Positions 11,491-21,489 of a stretch of DNA of 64,000 bases are shown piece after piece. The stretch is from Symsagittifera roscoffensis (Eukaryota; Xenacoelomorpha; Acoela; Convolutidae). The DNA lies in contig NC_087071.1 in NCBI RefSeq assembly GCF_963678635.1, positions 35,271,680 to 35,335,679 on the forward strand, read 5' to 3'. Below the pieces are notes generated by a model that saw nothing but the letters and a program-made list of their open reading frames with translations, searched no databases and was not told where the DNA came from. Position 1 is the first letter of the stretch; every line of letters starts with the position of its first letter. The translations under genes were made by a program, and so were the position numbers.

Positions 11491-12012
11491 GTTCCGACTC
11501 TCGAAACGGAAGTAACTGAATATTTGTGCTCGGTGTGGTTTTTTTTCTTCAGACAAATTTCGACTTATTAACTAGCCATTTTGTCGAATTTTAAAAAACA
11601 TTCGAAAAGTATTGTTGTCTTGAGCTTAATCCTAAAAAAATATTCACCTGTGATTACTTTTCGTAAAGTAATGCGGTTGTAAATATTGCTATTCTGGTCA
11701 ATTTGGGACAATTAACGCGTGAGCGGAGATTCAATTCATCTTCGAAACGACGTTCTGTAGAAGCTTATTTGCTGGTTGTAGAAGCTTATTTGCCATATAT
11801 AACTTGTTAATAAGCGGGCAATCTATTACTTTGTACTTTATATGGTGTGCGTGTTTGTGGGGGGGGGGGGGAGGTTCTTACAAAAATTCTCAAATTTAAA
11901 AAAAAAAATATTTTTATTCTATTACCTTATTTGTTTTCACGTAATTACTGCTCCATAGACCTTAAAAGGCAGTAATATTTTTCAAAATTCTGCCCTGCTA
12001 CGAGCGGTCTTG
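11491..12012 (+). mobile_element. Helentron-like non-autonomous element, copy 1
   Basis: Starts GTTCCGACT and ends with the family terminus CTGCTACGAGCGGTCTTG. It is co-linear with the copies at 14975-15500 and 20954-21489. The 3' hairpin and the subterminal inverted repeat are eroded here. The interior GTGTGGGGAG of the other copies has become a run of 13 G (11859-11871). No ORF for a Rep/helicase is present. Confidence 0.6.
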
Positions 12013-12703
12013 TTTGAAAAAAGGTTTCCCCGAAATCAATATAAGAGCGATAATTGTCTATACAAAGAAGGTTGACACAAAAATTTAATTGTGAATAAAG
12101 TGCCCTGCAAATTGATGTAAAATGATAAAATTTGATATTTTTTTTTTTGGGGGGGGGGGTCACAATCCTCTGTTGGTTTAACTTCTAAAAAAGCCTCAAA
12201 AAAAGGTGTACGTTTATGGGTAACTGGCAGTAAAAAAAAGGGTTTCTAATTGGAAAACGTGCTCTGTTTTTCAAGTTATGTATGCTGTGCTTTTCAAAGC
12301 AATGTTCGAATCTAGTGAGCCACTAAGCCACATGTCGGAAATAAAATTGAACTGAAATTGTGAAATTTATTTAATACAACTGCTTACAATTTGAGCCTTA
12401 AAATTGAGAAAGTTGTTGGCATCATTATTCTTCTCAAAAATTAGTGTAAGACACTTTTGTCGCGAAACAAAAAACTTTCTACTGGCAAAAAACGCAATTT
12501 ACAAAAATAACATTCCATTGTATTATGCGATCGAAATGAACCTCTTAAAAGGGACAAAAGTGTTTTAATTCGCTTTACACTTCTTTAAGCAAACGTCTCT
12601 AAAATCCCACCTTTTTGATCAATAATCTTTGGTTAAAATTCATCGAGGTGATTTTAAATTTTTTTATTTATTATTTTCAGACGCAATTCATTTCAATTTT
12701 TAG
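12013..12703. other. Upstream region of the GPCR
   Basis: Non-coding. It contains a T9-G10 homopolymer junction near 12140-12158. Possible splice acceptors lie at TTATTTTCAG (ending 12680) and CAATTTTTAG (ending 12703). The second would bring in an open extension (12704-12739) continuous with the receptor frame. I see no convincing TATA box. Confidence 0.35.
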
Positions 12704-12739
12704 ACCAACGAGTACGAAGAGTCCAACTCTGAAGAAGAA

Positions 12740-13693
12740 ATGTTGTGGAAATTGTTGTACCCAAAAACAGCGCAAACAACTTTCTTCCTGGAAATATTCA
12801 ATGCAACATTGTCTTCTTTTGGCTGTGTGGGGAATATTTTCATCATGGTGATAATATCACAATGGAAAAACTTATCATCTGGAGCCGCATTCATGGCCAG
12901 CTTAGCTCTGGCAGATTTGCAGAGCATAGTTTTCGATGGATTCGTATACGAATTATTTCCTCTTTCAGGGTTCAATTTGACTCTAATCAATCGTTGGCTG
13001 TGCGCAATTTTAAACTATGTTTCAAATCTGACAACTTCTGTCTCAATTTGGGTAACGGCTCTGTTTAGTGTCGATAAGTGTTTAGCGGTCTTGTTTCCCT
13101 TCAAGTACAAGGAGCTTGGAAAACCAAAAATTTGCATCATCGCAACAATTTTTGCGAATATTTTTCTCGCTATTGTTTTGAGCCCTGCTTTATTCGTGTT
13201 TGATTTGAACGTAGAAAAAAACGAATGCAGCGTCTCTAATTTCGAATTCGTAAGCAGGTTTTTCTACTTCAAAATCCGAATGCCGATCACAATCGCGGCT
13301 ATATCAATTCTACCAATTTCAGTGGTTTTGATATGCACGGTAACAACTTTGTTCAAGCTTCGATTAAATATGAGAAAACGAAGAAACCAAAGAGAAAGTT
13401 CTCAAGCAAATGTTTCAGCCAGGGACCGACTTGATAAAGAGATTACAAGACAAATGCTTGCAGTGTGCATACTATTCTGCGTTCTGAAAGTGAGTGGCTC
13501 GGTCATATACAAATTGAATTATGGTTCCGAAATGAATACTGTTTACGAGCAAGCTGTTTTTAACCTTCGCGATAAAATCAATTCAATTCTAACAACAATG
13601 TTGAATGGGTGCAATTTGTTTTTGTATTTGATATTTGGTAGAAAGTTTAGAGCCGATTTCAAACGTCTATTCTGGAAATCCGAGAACGAATAA
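12740..13693 (+). CDS. Rhodopsin-class (family A) seven-transmembrane GPCR
   Basis: A membrane receptor that should couple an extracellular ligand, most likely a neuropeptide (inference only), to G proteins. The protein has 317 residues with seven hydrophobic segments at about 19-41, 48-70, 86-113, 131-153, 179-203, 237-258 and 281-299. Family marks: GN in TM1 (31-32), LALADL with the TM2 Asp (D59), Cys88 at the start of TM3 and Cys163 in loop 2 (the usual disulfide pair), a basic third loop (MRKRR), and a helix-8 FGRKFRADFKRLF. Oddities: the DRY box reads DKC (112-114), NPxxY reads NLFLY (292-296), and TM6 lacks CWxP. The coding region is a single open exon, but the frame stays open upstream to a possible acceptor at 12703, adding an acidic EYEESNSEEE N-terminus, so the ATG at 12740 may not be the true start. 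An AATAAA overlaps the stop codon (13689-13694). The ligand is not identifiable. Confidence 0.9.
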   Translation: MLWKLLYPKTAQTTFFLEIFNATLSSFGCVGNIFIMVIISQWKNLSSGAAFMASLALADLQSIVFDGFVYELFPLSGFNLTLINRWLCAILNYVSNLTTSVSIWVTALFSVDKCLAVLFPFKYKELGKPKICIIATIFANIFLAIVLSPALFVFDLNVEKNECSVSNFEFVSRFFYFKIRMPITIAAISILPISVVLICTVTTLFKLRLNMRKRRNQRESSQANVSARDRLDKEITRQMLAVCILFCVLKVSGSVIYKLNYGSEMNTVYEQAVFNLRDKINSILTTMLNGCNLFLYLIFGRKFRADFKRLFWKSENE

Positions 13694-14974
13694 ATGTGAC
13701 ATCAAATCCGATGACATCAAACCCGAAAGCAAGACACTTTTGAAAAGACCAAGGTTCTGCATGTGAATCGTTTCTCTTAAAAAATATACATATTATAGTC
13801 ATTATATTCAGCAGACTCAATGAAAAAGATCTCGATTAGTACCAGCAGAGTTAATGACAGGTTGTATAATTTATTGTTGCAATATTGTACTTTTCTTGCA
13901 AAGCTCACAAGAACAAAGGTCGAAGCGACAGAAAAAAAGCAGACTGTTAAGAGCAACTGACGGGGCAAGAATTTTTTTTCAATAGGTCAAAACATATTCT
14001 AAAATCTCTCAAACTAGAAACATTTTTTAAGCTTTCAAACTCTCCGTGTTTGAAAGCTTAAAACACCGGAGAATTTCCAATATGCATTTTCCAATATGGT
14101 ATCGGTAGAAGACAGAAGCAACTGTTCACTTTACAAATGTCTCAAATATCTTTTTCATACATTTTTAAATGAGTTGCAAAATGGCACGGATTGAAATTCA
14201 CAATTTCTTCATAAAGCTTCAAGAGACTGAAACATTAGAAAACTTAGAAAGCTAATTAATACAACATTCCCATCTTTTTTCATAGTGACGGTTGTCACCA
14301 ATGTTTACATTATCATCAAAACTTGGCAAACTTTTAACTAAACAATTTATCCATTTCAATGGCTTTAAGAATTTAATAACGTAAGCATGGTTTACCTTTG
14401 CTACTACCCCACCTGTATTAAAATTTTGTTTTGTTTTTAAAAAAAACGTCTGAAAGCAGGCATAATTTGTCTATTGACGATCTCCCAGGCTGGGTTCTTC
14501 TAAGATGATTAGTTAAACAAACTAATTTGATAGAAGTGGCCCTATACTGGAAACAATTTAATATGATTACGATTTTAAAAGCTGATTACCATTTTCTAAA
14601 ACTGGGGAAAATTTTTTTTCTAACAATTGCCATTTTTGGAAGTATCGCTTTTTATGTTTTATATGGCAAAACAAACTGTTTTAAAAAGTGCTAAAATTGA
14701 TCCAAAGAATGTTAACGTCATATTTTCAAGCTAAAACTATAAACCAAGTGAACGATCCCCCGGGATAAAATTCATTGCTCACCGGCACTATTTATCTACT
14801 ATTCAGCCAATCGTAGTAGAAAAATTTGCTCAAAACGAAACGCAAAATTTTTTCAAAACGAAACGCACGCAAAGATTAATCAGATTTTTGTTTCAGTTGA
14901 ACTCAATATTTAAAACAATTTACATGGCGCAATTATATTATCAGTGTTTTTAAAATTTTATTGATGTAGTTATT
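13694..14974. other. Gene-free stretch downstream of the GPCR, with a perfect hairpin
   Basis: No coding region seen. A perfect 14-bp inverted repeat, TTAAGCTTTCAAAC (14027-14040) and GTTTGAAAGCTTAA (14048-14061), surrounds a 7-base spacer. A short duplication (CAAAACGAAACGCA) lies near 14831-14868. Confidence 0.5.
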
Positions 14975-15500
14975 GTTCGATACGAAAGTAAAGGAAAATT
15001 TGTGCTCGGGTGGGTTTTTTTTTCTTCAGACAAATTTCGACTTTTGAACTAGCCACTTTTGCCGGAGTTTTTTAATATCATTCGAAAATTATTGTTGTCC
15101 TGAGCTCAAATTTGAAAAGATATTTCACCTGTGATTATTTTTCGTAAAATTATGGGGGTTTAAACATTGCCATTTTGGCCAATTTGGGACAATTAACGCG
15201 CGATATATTTCGCGCTATTAACGCGTAAGCGGAGAGTTAATCCGTCTAAGAAATCGTTCCAATTTGGTTAAAAGAAGCTTATTTGCCATAATTGGTTTGT
15301 TATAAGGAGCGAAATCTATACTTTTGTACTTTAAATGGCGTGTGGGGAGATGATTTTCATAAAAAATTTCAAATTTTAGAAAAAAAAATTTTTTTCATTT
15401 TGTTTTGTTTCATTGAAGTTTTTTTTATGTTATTACTGCTCCATAAACCTTAAAAGGCAGTCGGAACAATCAGGGCTTCGCCCTGATGCGAGCAGTCTTG
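14975..15500 (+). mobile_element. Helentron-like non-autonomous element, copy 2 (best 3' end)
   Basis: The 3' end shows the diagnostic arrangement. A subterminal AGTCGGAACA (15459-15468) is the inverse of the family's 5' GTTCCGACT. Then comes a perfect hairpin TCAGGGC-TTC-GCCCTGA (15470-15486), then the terminus TGCGAGCAGTCTTG (to 15500). The 5' end has lost about 10 bases relative to copy 3 (GTTCGATACGAAAG). Helentrons (Helitron2) are known for asymmetric terminal inverted repeats plus a 3' hairpin and no CTRR end, which fits. There is no Rep/helicase ORF. Confidence 0.65.
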
Positions 15501-16139
15501 TTCAAAATTTTGGAAAATAATTCGGCTGCTATTTCTGGCGATCACTTATCAGCATCTTAAGCTAAAGCAGCATAATTCTGAGTAGCCATGTGCGAATGGG
15601 AGTTTTAATCTGCGGCTTGTTTACTTGCCCTCTTCCAAGGGGAGATGGTTGTTCACATGGGCTTAATGCATCTTTATATCCGAATTGACATTGGACATAT
15701 GGTAAGAAAACAGGTTATTTAATGGGCATTATATAACAAAAGGTTATATAATGGGTTTCCAAATAAAAAATTTCCCTTTTCAGTTTTGTATTGCGCTAAA
15801 AGCTATATTCTTTTTTCATTTACACAAACTGCCTAAAACGTTCAAAAATGGTTGCTAACCGGTATATTTTTCCTTATCCTCCCTTTTGCGAAGTGTTACT
15901 ACAAAAGTGTTTGTTTTCACTGTCAGATTGTTTGCGGCCTAAATTAGCCATGAAAACATATTTGTTAGCCATGTTTTATCCCGTTAAATCACTTACTACA
16001 CCTTAAAAAAGATGCGCGTGCGAGGTGAGAGAAAAGATAAAAAATCATTGGTTGAAATCAGTTTTCATTCACATAAAATAGTGCTGCTTCCGGTTTTTTA
16101 ATTTCCATTACCTTTTAATTTATTTGACGCTTGTGTTAG
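15501..16139. other. Gene-free stretch
   Basis: No gene or clear repeat. A short local repetition (GGTTATTTAATGGG / GGTTATATAATGGG) occurs near 15713-15750. Confidence 0.4.
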
Positions 16140-16680
16140 AATATGATCAACGCTTATCAAACTTGGCCAGAAAAACATATAAATTTGGCTTTTGTAAATG
16201 CGCTAATCACTCTTTTCTCTATGGAAATTTGACTAATTATTGAGAATTTGTATCAAATACTGAAATTATAGATAACTTGTTTCTCTATATGAAAATTGTA
16301 TGATTTTGTTGACTGTATATTTGGCTTAGGTATACAAACCGTAGTCACTTTTTTTTGTAAATAAACTAATGATTGAAATATCATATCACTTTCTAGATTT
16401 ATAGAATGCTTGCTCCTTAATATCGAAACTGTATGATTTTTGTCTGTACTTTTGGCCTATGTAAAAGACCTACTTCAATTTATCAATTCTGTGTAAGTTA
16501 AACTAAATATTGAGATTTCATATCTTTTTCGATCATTTTAGAATGCTTGATCCTCAAAATGGAAACTGTATGAGTTCCAACTTGTCTGTCTTTTTGGTAA
16601 TGTAAAAGAGCTAATCGGTCATTTTATGTGAAATAACCTAATTTTTGATATTTCATACCCATATGTAGAATTTACTTTTA
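16140..16680. repeat. Degenerate tandem repeat, period about 120-130 bp, four copies
   Basis: Each unit carries the ordered motifs GAATGCTTG(C/A)TCCT, GAAACTGTATGA, TGTCTGTACTTTTGG, ATGTAAAAGA, and AATATTGAGATTTCATA. The best copies run about 16395-16525 and 16525-16660, with older ones at about 16145-16275 and 16275-16395. Divergence is high, so the array is old. Confidence 0.6.
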
Positions 16681-16714
16681 CTTTCAAAGAAAGCTTGTGA
16701 CTCTGCTCGGGATC

Positions 16715-17260
16715 AGCCACATGTTTTGACCCTTCTGGCGGTTTTCCCCGGAAAAAAATGACAAACTGATCGGTAATCTCATATCACAACTTTGTTTTAC
16801 TGCTGCAAACAAAAGAACACAGTTGTCTATCTTTTTCATTGGGAATCTTCCAGCGACCATGATATTGTTTTTATATTTTGGACAAACCTGAGAAGTTCAA
16901 TATTTTATTCACAGTAACTGCACTAACTAAGCTTGTTTTGCTTTTTTTTTGAACTCGCTAGTCTTAGGTTCTTCTGAACAGAGTAGTATAGCTTCATAAA
17001 TTGTGCATTGCGTCTGAATTCTCCGTAACTTATGTGGATGAAGGACCATAATCTTAGCCCATGCAGCGAACAAAAATAAGAGTGGATTCAGTTTAGTAAA
17101 CACATTCTAATTTCAAAAGCCTGAAAAGTTAACATAATTCTATAAAAAACACGCTATCAAAATGGTCTATTCAAGAAAAAAAAACCTTTGGGAATATACT
17201 GATCTTAGATGACGTCAATCAAATAGCCTGTCGATAGTATTTAATTTTTAAAAACTTCAG
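16715..17260. repeat. Diverged duplicate block, left copy (pairs with 18712-19225)
   Basis: Shares with 18712-19225 the ordered landmarks TTTTGACCCT(T)CT, CTGCAAACAAA, TTTTATATTT, GCGAACAAAA, GATTCA(G/A)TTTA, AGTTAACAT, TTCAAGA(G)AAAAAAA and (C/T)CTGT(C/G)GATA. The order is the same but identity is moderate, so this is an old duplication. No intact ORF is shared. Confidence 0.5.
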
Positions 17261-17621
17261 AACTTCCGAACTCAACGGCATTTTTTTTGAGATGAAATAA
17301 TGAAATAAATGGGAGACTCAATTAAACAGAGAATACACGCATACGATTTTTGAACTCTTCCTAAAAATCGACAATCTCCAGCTTGTTTATGTTCTTTTTC
17401 ACTGTTTCTCGCAGTCATATTAAAAGATTTTCTTGCACATTTTCACTGATGCCTCTTACGCATCTCTCTCATCTAAAACTTACCTTGGGTAAACTTCTGG
17501 TTTCGACAAAAAATCTAAAGAATTATTCGCTTGATGAGTAAGTAATTCCTATGAATCCACCAAAATCTTTTCTTTCCGCTTGTGGGAAACGAGATATTTT
17601 TTGTTAAAACTTATGTTTCAG

Positions 17622-17984
17622 ATGTATATTGGAGATCACCCAAGCTACAAATTCAAAACACTTCATTTTGAATACAAATTCTGCAATTACGAAACCTTAG
17701 AATGTGGATCAAGTACAAACGCTTTTAAGAAAAACCGCGCACTGCGTACAGTAGCACATATTCAAAGTTCAAAAAAAACTTCAGAAGACAACCAAAATAT
17801 AGCAGAAGAACAACATTTTCTGAAACAAACCGTCAGAAGTCCCAAATACATCACAAAAGATGCACATTTACAACCAGGGGCCATCCTCAACAACTTCACC
17901 GCATTTGGCAGTCAAAAAATGTTTGGCTTGGCATCATCCAAACTGCAGCTGGCATCAAGCGATCCCAGCAAGCAATCCCAATAA
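17622..17984 (+). CDS. Coding-like ORF of unknown function (possibly one exon or a decayed gene)
   Basis: The ATG at 17622 directly follows a good splice acceptor (TTATGTTTCAG), so this may be an exon. The 120-residue product starts MYIGDHPSYKFK and is hydrophilic, with Lys/Gln/Ser-rich segments and no signal peptide or membrane span. Composition is more protein-like than neighbouring chance ORFs. A second coding-like segment in a different frame follows at about 18017-18204, after another acceptor-like CAGTAGCTCAG. I recognise no family. Confidence 0.3.
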   Translation: MYIGDHPSYKFKTLHFEYKFCNYETLECGSSTNAFKKNRALRTVAHIQSSKKTSEDNQNIAEEQHFLKQTVRSPKYITKDAHLQPGAILNNFTAFGSQKMFGLASSKLQLASSDPSKQSQ

Positions 17985-18016
17985 ATTTCATTCCCAATCG
18001 ACTTCATTCCCAGTAG

Positions 18017-18204
18017 CTCAGAAAAAAATGCAAATTTTTGTGGAATCCGGTTTTTCTCCCGGGCTCATCGACAAATCGATTACCATACATAGGAGTCCAA
18101 AAAACTACAAGAGTCATAATGTGATTTTTGTTCAAACTATCCCAGCAAAATTAAAGGAGAATATTCGGCTGTTTACCCGATCATTTATTTTGCTTGTATC
18201 ATAA
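18017..18204 (+). pseudogene. Coding-like segment downstream of 17622-17984, frame-shifted
   Basis: Reads MQIFVESGFSPGLIDKSI... and ends with IPAKLKENIRLFTRSF. The pattern of a 'GF-P-LID' helix followed by a 'LxENIR' segment is faintly like the C-terminal end of some reverse transcriptases (Penelope-like and other non-LTR types). This resemblance is weak and by eye only. It could equally be the last exon of an unknown gene. Confidence 0.2.
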
Positions 18205-18711
18205 ACAAGGTTTTCCTCAGCTCGAAATCGAATTTTTGATCCCATTTTTGTGTTCTTGTTCACGGACAAAAAATTACAGCGTGTTTATTTTCAATACTTT
18301 TTTCAAAAAAGGAGTAAGTTTAAGAAAAATCCAACACAAATCATCAATAATTTTATAATTTTTTTGTTTGGCGATAGCAGTCAGTTGTTTTAAAGTCGGT
18401 TGCTTATTTGATACCCCGTCAACAACACGTTTCTAGATATACCACAAAAAATTTATAGGTTGACAAAATCGTTTTTTTTTTTACAAAACAAAGAAATTAA
18501 ACAAAACTTATTGAGAAAGTTTCAATTTTCCTTGCTATTTTTTGCACTTAATTTAGCCTTCATTTCTGAATTGTATGATGGCAAAAGGTCTTCCCTCTTT
18601 TGGCAGTGTTGAATATAATAATGTACAATTTGTTGCAATTTCATAATCAATTTCAGCCTCATAATCAGTCTGGCAACTAAAATAACATAAAATTTAAGTT
18701 TCAAAGAAATC

Positions 18712-19225
18712 TAGTAAAAATTTTTGACCCTCTTGATGGTTTTTGCAGGATTTTGGTTATCTCAAAAAATCTTGGCAGATGGCAAGTTGGTCGATAATTT
18801 CAAATTTCAATTTACTTATACACCTGCAAACAAAATGACACAGTTTAGAATCACTAGCATTGATAATGGTTTTATATTTATGGCAAGCCAGAGAAAATCG
18901 AAGTTTGGGCAAGCTTGATGAACGTGCTTAATTTGTGGTCAATGCATCTGATAATGGTGACATGCATCTGGAGTCTTTGTAAGAAATATGGTTAGAAGAT
19001 AACCAACTGAGCCAATGCAGCAGTAACCAGCGAACAAAATCAAGATTGGATTCAATTTAATGAATCTATTTTAAACTCAAAAGCAAGCACAGTTAACATA
19101 TGCGAATATAAGGTACCTTCGAAAGAGCCAGTTCAAGAGAAAAAAAACTTTTGAGGGTTTTCTGATGTTAAAATACGACAACCTCTTGTCCTGTGGATAA
19201 TACATTTTTTATATAAATGGGATAA
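18712..19225. repeat. Diverged duplicate block, right copy (pairs with 16715-17260)
   Basis: Co-linear with 16715-17260 through the landmarks given there. It contains an ORF (18724-18918) with no counterpart in the left copy, so the ORF is probably chance. Confidence 0.5.
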
Positions 19226-20816
19226 GTGGATAATATAAATAAATTTTTTTTTGATTTAATTTTTGTTTAAATGTTTGTTACAAGACAACTAGTCACCTAA
19301 AATTTTAATTGTAGAACTGCTCAATCGGAATCAACTATAAAAATCAGGTCTTATAGTTCAAGATTCACAAAAGGTCTTATAGTTCAAGATTCACTTTCTT
19401 AGATTTGTTTGGCAGCTTGTTTCAGCATAGAGTTTTTCAATTACTTAGAGTTTTTTGTTTTATTAACCATGTTTTCAAAAAAAAATCATAGGAAAGTTTG
19501 AGCCACCATGAAGCACTGCATCATTCTATTTTTGCTAATTGTTTTTGCGCTTTCAAAAGTTCAGTCACAGTAGTTTTTTTGAGCAACCATGACAAAAATC
19601 ACTATGCGAAAGGTTGATTCATTGAAACTCTTATGTGTTTCAAACAGATACATACGATGGTGCAGCTATCTGATTCCAATTAAAAAAACTACATATAAGG
19701 AACCGTAATTGACTGTATCAAAAGCTTTTTCAGTTAGAAAAAAATAGTTTTTTATTAAAAAGTTTTTAAGTAAATCAGTAAGATCTGAATAGTTTGATTA
19801 TCGAAGTTTGGTGCTTGGTTTTCACTAATTTAAGCAAAATTTATTCATAGTGTTCAAATAAGTCTCTGTTTTTTGTCAATCAATTTTCTTAAAGATTTTT
19901 TAAAACAGTTCCAATCCAATGTCATCTCGCGCCAATATTGGTTGAAGTAGCTCAGCGTGTTCGTAAATCAAACATTGATGTGATTGGTAATTTTTTAAAA
20001 ATGTTTAGGAAAAATTAAATGCTTTGGAACACCGTTGAGAAGGCCAGTAGTAGACCAAAGACTCTTCGGTGATAGGAAAACAGCTTTGTCTAGTGCATAC
20101 CCATCCAGTTTTGTAATTTTTTTGATCAGTTTTAAATGTGTGCTCCTAATTTTTCTCTGCTTTAGTTTTTCAAATAGCTTCGCAAATCAAGCAAAATTAA
20201 TCATGCTATCATGAATTACTCAAATGTCTCGAGTGTCAATGTTTTGATAATTTTATTTTTATCAAGCGCAGATTTGTACGAAATGTCAGTAAAATAAATC
20301 TGAATGGTTGACAGATTCTCAAACATAAAGAGAGTCATTTTAAACAGATTGAAGGAAAGTTGAAAAGAGTTATGAAAAAGCACAAAAATTTAAGCACTAA
20401 AATTTAACAAGAGGAAAGCACAAAATTTTAAGCAATAAAATTTTACAAGAGGAAAACACAAATTTTTACAAGTTAATACTGTCACTACCAATGGCAATTT
20501 TTCTAGTCACCACCTATAACTTTTTTAATATTCAGCATTATGTAAACAATTCTTGTTAAAAGATGATTGCTCCTTTAAATTTTTTCGGCGCGCTGCTCAA
20601 ATACATTTTACTTTTCTTGTGATTCATATCCAATTACAGTTTAATGCCTACTGACTGCAAATCATTTTAAACTGAAATTTCCAAATAGCTGAAGTTTCGA
20701 GAACAAACATGGCAACTCTTACTTTTCTAGTTTTTCCGTACTCAACCATCAGTTGTCAAGACAAAAACAAGTGAATTGTCACGTTTGCAATGTCCAGTCT
20801 TAATTAGGTTAAATAA
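19226..20816. other. Gene-free stretch with small local repeats
   Basis: A 22-base direct repeat, GGTCTTATAGTTCAAGATTC plus AC, occurs twice at about 19346-19392. A three-copy tandem repeat of about 38 bp (AAGCACAAAATTTTAAGCA...) lies near 20376-20480. No gene was seen. Confidence 0.5.
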
Positions 20817-20953
20817 ATACGCCATAAAAATCAAATCACCATAATAATTGGGGGCTCAATAGGTGCATTTTGTTTACTTATAACAGCTTGCATGGTTCTT
20901 TTCCGCTACTTGCTCTTGTTGGAGTGGCACTTACAGATTTGTTTTTTCTTATT
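20817..20953 (+). pseudogene. GPCR-like TM1/TM2 fragment, frameshifted and cut by a Helentron-like element
   Basis: In frame 0 the sequence from 20841 reads a TM1-like hydrophobic segment (GGSIGAFCLLITACMVLFRY). In frame 2 the following bases read PLLALVGVALTDLFFLI, which matches the family-A TM2 signature (compare SLALADL in the intact GPCR at 12740). A single frameshift would join them. The Helentron-like copy 3 begins at 20954, and nothing resembling TM3-TM7 follows its end at 21489. This looks like a broken receptor gene or exon. Poly-T content also favours hydrophobic codons, so chance is possible. Confidence 0.4.
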
Positions 20954-21489
20954 GTTCCGACTTTTGATACGAAAGTAACGGAATATTTGTGCTCGGGGTG
21001 GGTTTTTTTTTCTTCAGACAAATTTCGACTTTTTAACCAGCCATTTTTGACGGAATTTTCTTTTATCATTCAAAAAGTATTGTTGTCCTGAGCTCAGATT
21101 TGAAAAAAATATTTCACCAGTGATCGTTTTTCGTTTTTCGTAATGGGGGTTTAAAGATTGCCATTTTGGCCAATTTGGGGCAATTAACGCGCGATATATT
21201 CGCGCTATTTTGCGTAAAGGGAGAGTTAATCCCTCTTAGAAATCGTTCCAAATTGGTTGTTTAGCTTAGCTTAGCTTATTTGCCATAATTGATTTGTTAC
21301 AAGGAGCGAATTTTATCCTTTATATGGCGTGTGGGGAGATGATTTTCATGAAAAATTTCAAATTTTACAAAAAAAAATTTTTTTCGTTTTGTTTTATTTC
21401 ATTTAATTTTTCAAATGTAATTACTGCTCCATTAACCTTAAAAGTCAGTCGGAACATGCAGGACTTTGCCCTGATACGAGCAGTCTTGT
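20954..21489 (+). mobile_element. Helentron-like non-autonomous element, copy 3 (best 5' end)
   Basis: The intact 5' end GTTCCGACTTTTGATACG is inversely matched by AGTCGGAACA just before the 3' end. The hairpin is partly eroded (GCAGGACTTTGCCCTG), and the terminus reads GATACGAGCAGTCTTG. Length is 536 bp. The insertion follows a T-rich flank (ATT|G) and the 3' end is followed by T, compatible with T-T insertion. Confidence 0.65.

Noticed and set aside
15465-15500. Hammerhead-like words (CTGATG, GAG, GTC) at the 3' end of the dispersed element
   Set aside because: The order and the missing GAAA core do not fit any hammerhead permutation; the hairpin plus terminus fits a Helentron end better.
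16140-16680. Repeats with regular spacing that might suggest a CRISPR array
   Set aside because: The units are long (~125 bp), degenerate, contiguous and in a eukaryotic context with no cas genes; this is an ordinary tandem repeat.
21309-21400. A TM7-like reading (NFILYMACGE followed by a basic helix) inside Helentron-like copy 3
   Set aside because: The same DNA in copies 1 and 2 has extra bases and does not read this way, so the resemblance to a GPCR tail is created by a deletion in one copy.
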